From contig JAZUBL010000031.1 in NCBI GenBank assembly GCA_045638545.1, forward strand, positions 1-16,016: 16,016 nt of DNA. Reading direction: 5' to 3'. The position numbers and the translations under genes were made by a program. Source of the stretch: UMGS1071 sp045638545 (GTDB lineage: Bacteria; Bacillota; Clostridia; Oscillospirales; Acutalibacteraceae). Every line of letters begins with the position of its first letter. Position 1 is the first letter of the stretch. This document shows positions 8,558 through 16,016 of the stretch, one piece after another. The notes under the pieces are model-generated. The model was not told the DNA's origin. It worked only from the letters and a program-made list of their open reading frames with translations, and did no database searches.

Positions 8558-11212
8558 TCAGCGGAAAAACTTTACATACGCTCTGTATGCCGCACCCATA
8601 GACCACTTGATCTGGCGCTTAAACGGCATATTTTCCCGATTGAAGAATTTTACCATTTTATATTCAATACTCTGGTTAATGGCATTCAGCGTTGCCTCCA
8701 GCTCATTAACACGCTGAATCAGCGCCGCTGCAGAGCCGCTGCCAACCATAGACTGATCCGCCTGTCCCAGCAGATAAGCATGATACATGGCCTCCGTGTC
8801 ATAGTCTGCAGGCTGTTTTTCCGGCTTTGCAAAGATGTTGTACAGCGCTGCGTAATCCGCATTCATTTCCGCAATGGATCTGTGACGGAACTCTGCTGCT
8901 TTTGCACGTACCTGCTGGAATTTTGCAGTGTCTGCAAAAATATCTTCCAGTGCACGGAGTGCACCCTTTGCGCCTGCTTCCGGACGGATCAGCCAGCCTG
9001 TTTTATCCTGACGCAGTCTGTCGCCCAGCGCACCAATATCTGTTGCCAGTACCGGAACGCCTGCAAGCTGTGCTTCAGAAACAGTGTAGCAGAATGTTTC
9101 CGGCCAGATCGGTAAAATGCACACCAGATCGATTCTGTTCTGACGCAGAATGGTATTTACGCTTTCACGCTTGTACCAGCCTGTTTTGTGCACATTCTTC
9201 TTTTCCAGTGTATGAAGATTTGGATCACCAATACCGCCGATGATGTACCAGTCGTACTGATCACCACTCTGTTTGATCATTTCATATGCGATCTGGCTTC
9301 CTTTTGCTTCGTTGAGTCCACCAAGGAATGCAATGCGTCTGCGCTGTTTCTCACGCTTCACATAATTTTTAATCAGCATGCCCTTGCTGTAAAAACGCTT
9401 GCCGTTATGATTCTGAATGATCACCTGCATTTTCAGATTACCGCTTGCAAAGTAACCATCCGGCAGCTGTACGGAGAAACCGCTGTACAGATAATCATTG
9501 CTGCCTCTTGCCTTTGCTACGTCCGGTCTGCTTTTGGTCAGCGCCTGATATTCGCAGCGCTTTCCTTCTTCATCTTCGATCAGCACAAATACGTCGCTGT
9601 GGCGGCTGTCGTTGCCCTTCTGAATTGCCCAGCCGCTGATGCAGTTGTCTTTCTGCAGTACACTTTCCACACCAAGTTCAAAACCCGGTGTAGATTCTCT
9701 GCGGAACGAAGACACTGTTGTTGGAAAAGCATCCATACCATGTGGAATCACACGAATGTGATCTGCCATCTCCGGGTATACCTTCGCATAAACAGCTTTT
9801 GCTGCCTCAGACGGTGCAATCAGCATATCACAGAGAGCCAGTGCTTCTCTGCACTTCTCTCTCCATACGGAAAGGTATGGTACCTGCTTTGCATAGCCCA
9901 GTGTTTTGTTCAGGCAATTGGTGCACTGCTTTCCGGAAGCTGCACAGTAACTGGTGCCATTTTCCAGCAGCTTGATTGTCGGACAGATGTAGTAATAATC
10001 GTGGAGTGTCAGCAGCAGTGGAATATTTCTTGCCTTTGTCTCTTTGAACAGATCAAAGGACAGATCGATCACATGATGGATGTGAACAAGATCAATGGAG
10101 AACGCAGAGAGAATTTCGCAGAACACCTTCCGAATCTCCTGATCTTCAAACTGCTGGAACAGCTGTTTTGTGCCAATGCAGAATGTAAAAGTAAACTGCT
10201 CTTTCTCCAGATATACGGTCAGGCGGAGAATTTCGCCGTCTCTTGCCAGAACAAATACGTTGTTTTCTCTGCGCATATCGGCTACAAGATCCTTTACATG
10301 GAACTGGGTGCCGCCGATGTTATTATTTGCATCACTGCGGAAATCCATATGCAGCACGTACAGCAGGTTTTTTCTGTCGTTGTGAAGCTTTGCATAAAGA
10401 TCTACATTTGTGCGCAGATACTGGTGTGGGTTATCGCGGACGTATTCTGCATTTTTCTGTACCTGTTTCGGATAACGCTCTACCAGCACACGCTCATGTT
10501 CTGCAATCAGCTTTCGCTTCTCCTCGCTCTGGAAAGAAACAGTACCACTATGATAGATATAGGTATCGTCGCACAGAACGTGATGATAACCAAGCTGCTC
10601 TGCTCTCCAGCAGAAGTCATTTTCTTCACCATAACCGCGCTGGAATGTTTCTTTGTCAAACAGACCAACACGATCAATGACTTCGCGCTTGATGAACATA
10701 CAGAAGCCAACAGCAACGGTAATACGCGGATATTTCTTCATGCTGCGCTGTTCAATAATTGCCGCATATTCATCAATGGTCAAACCATATGGTACCACGT
10801 TCTCCTCGCAGAAATTCGGGATAGAACAAAGTGTTGCATTATTGGAAAACGGGGTGACAGTTGCAATAGCCGGATCAGAATAAGCACAGGCTGTAATTTT
10901 ATCCACCCAGTTTTTTGTTACGATGGTATCTGTGTTCAGCAGGATCACATCTCTGTCACCAGCATATTCCATACCACGGTTAACTGTGCCGGAAAAGCCC
11001 TGATTTTTCTCATTCTGCAGAACAATGATTCCTTCCTGCTCGATGCTTTTCAGGTAAGGAAATACGTTTTTGTCCGGGCTGCGGTCATCAATGAGAACCA
11101 CGCGGTCCAATGTCAGATCTGTATGTTTTTTCAGGCTTTCTACGCATAATTTTAAATCATCCAGCGCATTATACACCGGAACAACAATATCGATGCCAGT
11201 CTTTCTTTTCAT
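8558..11212 (-). CDS. Bifunctional glycosyltransferase: GT2 domain plus GT4 (GT-B) domain carrying an inserted beta domain
   Basis: An 884-residue enzyme, first gene of the operon. Residues 6-250 are a GT-A/GT2 domain: VVPVYN (10-15), IDDRS (41-45), LNTDT (92-96) as the DxD-like metal site, GEEND (195-199) near the expected catalytic base. Residues about 283-795 are a GT4 GT-B enzyme: NIGGTQFHV (298-306), HDYYYIC (404-410) followed by a Cys cluster (423, 430, 433), HGM at 491, and the C-terminal PETFCYTVSEA (704-714), an E-x7-E motif with Glu705 and Glu713. Between the two Rossmann halves a beta-rich module is inserted (about 516-615; SRPDVA at 561, YSGFSV at 576). The C-terminus has a short coiled coil (831-850) and a basic tail. 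The ATG at 11212 is chosen because GGGTGA precedes it by 5 nt. An in-frame TTG at 11263 would add 17 residues that do not resemble GT2. Sugars transferred are unknown. Confidence 0.92.
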   Translation of the reverse strand: MKRKTGIDIVVPVYNALDDLKLCVESLKKHTDLTLDRVVLIDDRSPDKNVFPYLKSIEQEGIIVLQNEKNQGFSGTVNRGMEYAGDRDVILLNTDTIVTKNWVDKITACAYSDPAIATVTPFSNNATLCSIPNFCEENVVPYGLTIDEYAAIIEQRSMKKYPRITVAVGFCMFIKREVIDRVGLFDKETFQRGYGEENDFCWRAEQLGYHHVLCDDTYIYHSGTVSFQSEEKRKLIAEHERVLVERYPKQVQKNAEYVRDNPHQYLRTNVDLYAKLHNDRKNLLYVLHMDFRSDANNNIGGTQFHVKDLVADMRRENNVFVLARDGEILRLTVYLEKEQFTFTFCIGTKQLFQQFEDQEIRKVFCEILSAFSIDLVHIHHVIDLSFDLFKETKARNIPLLLTLHDYYYICPTIKLLENGTSYCAASGKQCTNCLNKTLGYAKQVPYLSVWREKCREALALCDMLIAPSEAAKAVYAKVYPEMADHIRVIPHGMDAFPTTVSSFRRESTPGFELGVESVLQKDNCISGWAIQKGNDSRHSDVFVLIEDEEGKRCEYQALTKSRPDVAKARGSNDYLYSGFSVQLPDGYFASGNLKMQVIIQNHNGKRFYSKGMLIKNYVKREKQRRRIAFLGGLNEAKGSQIAYEMIKQSGDQYDWYIIGGIGDPNLHTLEKKNVHKTGWYKRESVNTILRQNRIDLVCILPIWPETFCYTVSEAQLAGVPVLATDIGALGDRLRQDKTGWLIRPEAGAKGALRALEDIFADTAKFQQVRAKAAEFRHRSIAEMNADYAALYNIFAKPEKQPADYDTEAMYHAYLLGQADQSMVGSGSAAALIQRVNELEATLNAINQSIEYKMVKFFNRENMPFKRQIKWSMGAAYRAYVKFFR

Positions 11213-11374
11213 AGCTTTCACCCTATCATCTTCACACTTCGATCTCCTGTTTATTTTGCACAAAATATCATGCTATTTTAACATTATAAACAGCACTTTT
11301 TACAGCAAGATCGCACTTTTCATTCTTCGTCTTTTTGCACTAAATTTTACAACAAATTTATGGATATAAACACC
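11213..11374 (-). promoter_or_regulatory. AT-rich leader (5' untranslated region) of the polysaccharide operon
   Basis: If transcription starts about 7-10 bp after the TATAAT at 11388-11383, the message has an untranslated leader of roughly 160 nt before the ATG at 11212. I see no convincing gene, riboswitch fold or attenuator hairpin in it. It holds two copies of AAAAGTGC (minus strand, 11320-11313 and 11300-11293), a second TATAAT (11288-11283), an AGGAG that is not placed for the glycosyltransferase start, and the GGGTGA that is. Its function beyond being a leader is not established. Confidence 0.5.
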
Positions 11375-11439
11375 TAGTTTATATTATACGCCACCTGTTT
11401 TAAAAGTCAAGAAATACGATTTTTCGCAAAATTTATGGA
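11354..11439. repeat. 11-bp direct repeat pair flanking the operon promoter (operator-like)
   Basis: The 11-mer AAATTTATGGA (plus strand) occurs at 11354-11364 and 11429-11439. The copies lie in the same orientation 75 bp apart. Each stands 18 bp from the nearer promoter element: 11364 to the -10 at 11383, and 11439's copy beginning at 11429 after the -35 ending at 11410. The symmetric placement suggests binding sites for a regulator that could act by looping, but the region is AT-rich and chance cannot be excluded. Confidence 0.4.
11383..11410 (-). promoter_or_regulatory. Sigma-70/SigA-type promoter of the polysaccharide operon
   Basis: Read on the minus strand, TTGACT (11410-11405) and TATAAT (11388-11383) are separated by 16 bp, one base short of the optimum and otherwise nearly consensus (one mismatch in the -35). 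It faces the glycosyltransferase gene, lies downstream of the terminator of the preceding gene, and is the only strong promoter in the gap. It therefore probably drives all six genes to its left. Confidence 0.8.
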
Positions 11440-11473
11440 CAAAAAACACCCCATCCCTCAATTTTGAGCAAAC

Positions 11474-11506
11474 AAAAACTCCTTTCCGCTTCGCTCGGAA
11501 AGGAGT
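11474..11506 (-). terminator. Rho-independent terminator after the SGNH surface protein gene
   Basis: An 11-bp perfect stem (11506-11496 pairing with 11488-11478; minus-strand arm ACTCCTTTCCG) with a 7-nt loop begins 6 nt after the TAA at 11515-11513 and is followed by a run of five T, then GTTTG. On the plus strand the same hairpin is followed by six T, so it could also stop transcription in the other direction. It separates the surface-protein gene from the polysaccharide operon. Confidence 0.93.
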
Positions 11507-11512
11507 TTTTTC

Positions 11513-14500
11513 TTAAGATAAAATTCTGTTTTCGATCAGATAATCTGCCAGCTGATTGCCGATCTGGCTGTAAGTAAACTTTGTCATATGCAGGTTATCA
11601 CTGGTTGCAGTTTCGATGTTTTCTGCAGTAATGATCCTGTCTGTTTCAAAGTGGTAAATTTTCATGCCCATTGCTCTGTACTTATCGGCCAGGGCATCCA
11701 AACTGCGCTGGTAGTCACCCAGCGTATAGCCCAGATTATTTTTCGCATTAAAGCGGTCAACGTCCTCTGCAGTGGAGCCATATCCTCTGCTGCTGTAGAA
11801 CAGATCCACAAACACAACCTTAATGGCTGCTTTGCCCTTGGCAGCACGCACTATATTTGCTTCGTCGATGTACTTCAGCACCGTATTAACTGCGCCGTTA
11901 AACTCAGAAATATCTGTACTGTCACGCTCGCCCATTGGAGAGTTGTAGTAGTAGTCGTTGGTGCCGGCTGCAAGGATCACCACGTCAAAGTCTGCAAAGG
12001 TTTGCTTGCTTTCGTGGAGTGCCTGTTCCGGTGTTTCACCGTTATGAATTTTTTCCACTACGTCTGTGATCAGGCGGCCGCGTTTCGTACCAACGCCTCT
12101 GTGCGGCTGATAACAATACGTTGCGCCCGGAATGGACGGGTTGTAATACTTCACGCCGGTCAGCTGCGCCACGCGCCATGGATAGGAATAAACTTCCCCT
12201 ACATACGGTGTACCGAAGGTAATACTGTCGCCCAGATACAGCACGTTTGTGCCGCTGTAGTCTCTGTCCTCCAGATGGAACCCTTCATCCATACCGCTGT
12301 AAACCATGGTACCGTTTTTCTTTGCAGCAGCTTTTACGGCATAACAGGTATAGCCGCTCTTTGCCTCCAGCTTTGCAGTCTCCTCTTTTGCAGAAGTCGC
12401 ATTGACTGTTTTGACTTTTACCCACTGCAGTGTTCCGGCAGAAGGCTTTGCCATGTAGAGAATATACTGCTCCGCATTGGCAGCTGCACCCCATTTCAGC
12501 GTTACAACATCATCCTTCTGAGAGGCACTGATGATGGTCGGTGCTTCCAGTGTAAAGTCACCATCGGCATAGAAATCGGAGTAGGAAATCTTGCCGTTTA
12601 CTTCCTTATATGCCTTCACAGTATATGTGACGCAGTACTTGGATGGATCCAGGTAACGCTCCGTAATCAGCTTGGATTTTTCCTTCTCGCCAAAGGTATC
12701 CTGGTAAACGTCTGTATAGCGGTCGGTGTTTGCATCCACTCTGGCAACTTCTGTCCAGACTTTATCAGTTTGCTTGGTTTTGCGGAAGATCGCATAACCA
12801 TCTACGCCGGAAGTTCTCTGCCAGGAGATCTCCGCCTGTGTATTGGTGCTTGCAGCCTGCATAGCCGGCTTTGCAGTGATGGTTGTGATGCCTTCCGCAT
12901 CGTAGGAACTGGTCTGTACTTTCTTGTTCTTTTCCAGTTGACGATACACTGTGTAGGTGTATTCTGCACCGGATTTTGCTTTATTGTCCACATATGCGCC
13001 ATCAGCAGATTTTGCTGTTACTGTGGCGATTTTTGCATAGCTGCTGCCGGCTGTTTTTCTCATGATGCAGTACTGTGCACCCGGCACAGCATTCCATTCA
13101 ACGCGAACAGATGGCTTGCCGTTTACTTCTGTCTTGCAGACAGAGCGCAGCACAGGCTGGCTCATATTCACCGGTACAACAGCCTTCGATTTTACAGACG
13201 GACCGCAGACAACCGCACTCTCTGCCTGCTTGTATGCGCAGACAGTATAAATGTTGGACGCATTGTCCTTTGCTTCAGTGTCAATACAGGAAGTTTCCGC
13301 AATTGTCTGAATACGGTTCCACTTTTCTGTCGCAGGATTCCAGCGGTATACACGGTAGCCGTCTGCGTCTGCCGCGCTGCTCCAGCGAAGTGTCACGGTA
13401 CCGTCTCTATTTGCCGCCGCTGTGATCGATGCCGCACGCAGCGTATTTGTCTTCGCCGTTACGCTTACGTCCTGGCTGCTGTAATGTTTACCGTCCAGCT
13501 CGGTATACGCTTTCACTGCATACTGATAGGAAGTATTCTTCTTCAGCTTGCTGTCTGTAAAGGAACAGGACTTCACTGTTTTCAGTTTTGTCCAGGTTTC
13601 TTTGGTATGATCCCAGCGATAAACAACATAACCGGCTGCGCCAACTTCTTTATTCCAGCTGAGGGCAACAGAATCTGCACTTACTTTTGCAGTAAGTCCC
13701 GTAACAGCATTCGGGCTGGTCATTGTTCTGACCGATGCCATTTTACCGAGAATTTCTTTCTCATCTACAACTGCATAGGCCCGCACTGCATACTGATATG
13801 CTGTGCCGGACTGCAGCGCCTGATTGGTGTAGGTAAAGGAGTCTGTGCGCTCCAGCAGAGACCACTGGTCCTCCCCTGCTTTTTTCTCATAAATCAGGTA
13901 GCCGTCTGCGCCATCGGCACGGTTCCACTGCAGCGTAATGGTATCTGCTGTAGAGGATGTTGCCTGCAGACCAGTTGGTTTTGCCGGCAGTGTTACAGCA
14001 GATGCTGTTACCTCTCTGCTGCGGAGTGTTTCGTCTCCTGCCTTTCTGCAGGCACGAACTGCATAAGTCTGCGTCATACCGGCACGGAGACCGGTGTCTG
14101 TATAGGTCAGCTGATCGGTGGAACCCAGCTTCTGCCACTGCTCCTGCTCCGCATCCCAGCGGTACAGCAGATAGCTGCCTGCACCGCTGACTTTTTCCCA
14201 CTGCAAGGTGACGGTGGTGTCTGTTGCCTCTGCAGCAGCAAAACCGGTTACTTTTGCCGGTACAGTCGCTGTTTTCACAGTCTGATGACCACCGCTCTGC
14301 TGTTCGCCGTTTACGGTTCTGTACGCTTTTACGCCGTATTCATAGCCGACGCCTGCCTGCAGGCCGGTGTCTGTATAGGTAAGATCTTCTGTCTCTGCCA
14401 GCTTCTGCCAGTTACCCTCTGCATTTTTGCGGTACACAAGGTAGCCTTCGGCACCTGTTACAGCACTCCACTGCAGCGTTACAGAATGCTCCATGTTACC

Positions 14501-16016
14501 GGAAACTGCCAGACCGGTTAATTTTGCCAGATTGGTCAGTATGGAAACAGAGGCTGCCTCCCCTTGATAGCTGCTTTCTTCTACCGTTCTGCACGGCTCT
14601 ACACGGTAGCGATTTTCCGCTCCGCTCTGGCAGGTGCTGTCGGTGTAAGTCAGCTGCTCTGTTGTTTTCAGTTTGGTCCAGCCGCCCTCCGCTGCGCTCC
14701 AGCGATAAACGATGTATCGATCTGCGCCGGATGCTTTCTTCCAGGTAAGCTTTACAGCGTCTCCCTCTGCCGCAGCCTCTAAGCCACTCACCTTTGCAGG
14801 ATTGATGGTAAAGGACACTGTTTTGGTACCGGTATAATGGCCTTTCAGGGTAATCTTAACAGAGGCTGTGCCAACGCTTTCGTTGTTTTGATAGGAAAGC
14901 TCGTAATCCTCGCCCTTTTCCAGCAGTCTGCCGTTATAACGCAACGTCAGCTTCGGTTTGATTGCCTCGCCGGTGTAAACCTGGTCTTCAACGGAAGATA
15001 CGGAAATTTCCTTAGCCGGGATTGCTTTGATTGCAAAGGTTTCATTCGCAGTACCTACGTAGTCGCCAATGCCGGACACGATAACCTTGCCTGTACCAAC
15101 TGCAGTGTTGTCTTCATAAGCAACGGTGTAGTGTACGCCTTCTTCCAGCACGGTATCTCCATCTGTTACGGTGACAGTTGGTGTCAGGACTTCGCCGGTA
15201 AACTGCTGGTCACTGACTGTGATCACTGCGCCGGTAAGCTTTTTGCCCTTGATTGCAAAGCGCTCTGTTACAACATCGTCGTAATCGCCGATGCCGGTAA
15301 CGATGACTTTGCCTGTGCCTACTGCAGCGTTGTCTTCATAAGCAACGGTGTAGTGTACGCCTTCTTCCAGCACGGTTTCGCCATCTGTTACAGTAACAGT
15401 CGGTGTCAGTGCCTCGCCGGTAAATTGCTGGTCGCTGACTGTAATCACTGCGTCGGTAAGCTTTTTGCCCTTAATTGCAAAGCGCTCTGTTACAACATCG
15501 TCGTAGTCGCCGATGCCGGACACGATAACCCTGCCTGTACCTACTGCAATGTTGTCTTCATAAGCAACGGCGTAGTGTACGCCTTCTTCCAGCACGGTTT
15601 CGCCATCTGTTACAGTAACAGTCGGTGTCAGGGCTTCGCCGGTAAACTGCTGGTCACTGACTGTAATCACTGCGTCGGTAAGCTTTTTGCCCTTAATTGC
15701 AAAACGCTCTGTTGCAACATCGTCGTAGTCGCCGATGCCGGTCACGATGACTTTGCCTGTACCTACTGCAATGTTATCTTCGTATACAACAGTGTAGTGT
15801 ACGCCTTCTTCCAGCACGGTTTCGCCATCTGTTACGGTGACAGCTGGTGTCAGCGCCTCGCCGGTAAACTGCTGGTCACTGACTGTAATCACTGCGCCGG
15901 TAAGCTTTTTGCCCTTGATTGCAAAGCGCTCTGTTACAACGTCGTCGTAGTCGCCAATGCCGGTCACGATAACTTTACCTGTGCCTACTGCAATGTTGTC
16001 TTCATAAGCAACAGTG
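11513..16016 (-). CDS. Large surface protein with MBG-like repeats, FN3 domains and C-terminal SGNH/GDSL hydrolase (N-terminus beyond window)
   Basis: The visible 1500 residues are the C-terminal part of a larger extracellular protein; the frame is open to the right edge, and the GTG near 15967 lies inside a repeat and is not the true start. From the N-terminal side: 74-residue MBG/Ig-like repeats (four full plus part of one), a diverged MBG-like module (about 14800-15010), nine FN3-like domains of about 90-100 residues (about 12270-14800; recurrent YLVYR-, TYTDTGL- and YAVKAY-like motifs), and an SGNH hydrolase (11516-12268). The hydrolase shows block I GDSIT with Ser codon 12226-12224, block II Gly in SIPGATYC, block III GTND (11965-11954) and block V DNLH with Asp 11599-11597 and His 11590-11588. 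Such enzymes remove acyl esters, often acetyl, from glycans. There is no LPXTG signal after the catalytic domain, so anchoring must come from elsewhere. The SGNH call is firm, the substrate is unknown. Confidence 0.92.
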   Translation of the reverse strand, partial: TVAYEDNIAVGTGKVIVTGIGDYDDVVTERFAIKGKKLTGAVITVSDQQFTGEALTPAVTVTDGETVLEEGVHYTVVYEDNIAVGTGKVIVTGIGDYDDVATERFAIKGKKLTDAVITVSDQQFTGEALTPTVTVTDGETVLEEGVHYAVAYEDNIAVGTGRVIVSGIGDYDDVVTERFAIKGKKLTDAVITVSDQQFTGEALTPTVTVTDGETVLEEGVHYTVAYEDNAAVGTGKVIVTGIGDYDDVVTERFAIKGKKLTGAVITVSDQQFTGEVLTPTVTVTDGDTVLEEGVHYTVAYEDNTAVGTGKVIVSGIGDYVGTANETFAIKAIPAKEISVSSVEDQVYTGEAIKPKLTLRYNGRLLEKGEDYELSYQNNESVGTASVKITLKGHYTGTKTVSFTINPAKVSGLEAAAEGDAVKLTWKKASGADRYIVYRWSAAEGGWTKLKTTEQLTYTDSTCQSGAENRYRVEPCRTVEESSYQGEAASVSILTNLAKLTGLAVSGNMEHSVTLQWSAVTGAEGYLVYRKNAEGNWQKLAETEDLTYTDTGLQAGVGYEYGVKAYRTVNGEQQSGGHQTVKTATVPAKVTGFAAAEATDTTVTLQWEKVSGAGSYLLYRWDAEQEQWQKLGSTDQLTYTDTGLRAGMTQTYAVRACRKAGDETLRSREVTASAVTLPAKPTGLQATSSTADTITLQWNRADGADGYLIYEKKAGEDQWSLLERTDSFTYTNQALQSGTAYQYAVRAYAVVDEKEILGKMASVRTMTSPNAVTGLTAKVSADSVALSWNKEVGAAGYVVYRWDHTKETWTKLKTVKSCSFTDSKLKKNTSYQYAVKAYTELDGKHYSSQDVSVTAKTNTLRAASITAAANRDGTVTLRWSSAADADGYRVYRWNPATEKWNRIQTIAETSCIDTEAKDNASNIYTVCAYKQAESAVVCGPSVKSKAVVPVNMSQPVLRSVCKTEVNGKPSVRVEWNAVPGAQYCIMRKTAGSSYAKIATVTAKSADGAYVDNKAKSGAEYTYTVYRQLEKNKKVQTSSYDAEGITTITAKPAMQAASTNTQAEISWQRTSGVDGYAIFRKTKQTDKVWTEVARVDANTDRYTDVYQDTFGEKEKSKLITERYLDPSKYCVTYTVKAYKEVNGKISYSDFYADGDFTLEAPTIISASQKDDVVTLKWGAAANAEQYILYMAKPSAGTLQWVKVKTVNATSAKEETAKLEAKSGYTCYAVKAAAKKNGTMVYSGMDEGFHLEDRDYSGTNVLYLGDSITFGTPYVGEVYSYPWRVAQLTGVKYYNPSIPGATYCYQPHRGVGTKRGRLITDVVEKIHNGETPEQALHESKQTFADFDVVILAAGTNDYYYNSPMGERDSTDISEFNGAVNTVLKYIDEANIVRAAKGKAAIKVVFVDLFYSSRGYGSTAEDVDRFNAKNNLGYTLGDYQRSLDALADKYRAMGMKIYHFETDRIITAENIETATSDNLHMTKFTYSQIGNQLADYLIENRILS
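15014..16016 (-). repeat. Tandem 222-bp coding repeats (74-residue MBG-like units)
   Basis: The same 222-bp unit repeats in frame with boundaries at 15236, 15458, 15680 and 15902, each marked by the identical AAGCTTTTTGCCC on the plus strand. The leftmost unit (15014-15235) matches at first and then diverges (GIGDYVGTANETFAI instead of GIGDYDDVVTERFAI), as expected for an end cap. The rightmost is cut by the window edge. By eye, neighbouring units agree at roughly nine of ten bases, with many of the differences silent. Variable residues recur in different combinations (Ile, Ala or Thr in EDNxAVGTG; V or A in DDVx), which suggests recombination between copies. Confidence 0.95.

Noticed and set aside
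11213..11263. Longer glycosyltransferase starting at a TTG (11263)
   Set aside because: The extra 17 residues are hydrophilic and unlike GT2 starts, the TTG has no ribosome binding site, and the ATG at 11212 has GGGTGA at a good distance.
11300..11323. A seven-codon leader peptide (MKSAILL) in the operon leader
   Set aside because: No convincing ribosome binding site, no run of regulatory codons and no attenuator hairpin after it.
11588..14521. 977-codon plus-strand open frame opposite the FN3/SGNH gene
   Set aside because: Its sequence is Cys- and His-rich in a way typical of antisense translation; the opposite strand has intact FN3 domains and SGNH catalytic blocks.
15014..16016. Tandem repeats as a CRISPR array
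   Set aside because: The 222-bp period, lack of unique spacers and continuous in-frame coding show protein repeats.

Overview
The window looks like chromosomal DNA of a Gram-positive gut Clostridium-class bacterium, probably Lachnospiraceae or a relative. The support is the moderate GC content of the genes, strong AAGGAGG-type ribosome binding sites, a large secreted protein with MBG-like and fibronectin repeats, and a rhamnan/teichoic-acid style ABC export operon. No marker gene is present, so the genus is not assigned. All genes recognised lie on the minus strand, so the genetic reading order runs from right to left.

Right third (11513-16016): the C-terminal 1500 residues of a very large surface protein. 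In protein order it has at least four and a half nearly identical 74-residue MBG/Ig-like repeats (222 bp each), one diverged MBG-like module, about nine fibronectin type III domains and a C-terminal SGNH/GDSL hydrolase with all its catalytic blocks. Its N-terminus lies beyond the window. A strong intrinsic terminator (11474-11506) follows its stop codon.

An AT-rich gap of 300 bp (11213-11512) holds this terminator, a near-consensus promoter (TTGACT, 16 bp, TATAAT) and a leader of about 160 nt. An 11-bp direct repeat flanks the promoter symmetrically.

The remaining 11.2 kb is a tightly packed operon for making and exporting a cell-surface polysaccharide. In order it encodes: (1) a GT2 + GT4 double glycosyltransferase with a beta-rich domain inserted in the GT4 half; (2) a SAM methyltransferase fused to a sugar-binding-like domain, a long coiled coil and a basic amphipathic tail; (3) an ABC-2 permease with two extra N-terminal membrane helices; (4) an ABC ATPase with a Wzt-like C-terminal domain; (5) a giant HAD-GT2-GT2 fusion ending in two copies of the beta-rich domain seen in gene 1; (6) the start of a secreted protein cut by the left edge. 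Gaps are 2-33 nt, and several ribosome binding sites touch the preceding stop codon.

The most interesting reading is inferred: methyltransferase plus coiled coil next to a permease and an ATPase with a glycan-recognition tail resembles the E. coli O9a WbdD/Wzm/Wzt logic, where a methylating cap enzyme ends the chain, a coiled coil measures it and the ATPase tail recognises the cap. This would be a Gram-positive counterpart with a different, kinase-less architecture. The neighbouring SGNH hydrolase could trim acyl groups from the same or another surface glycan.
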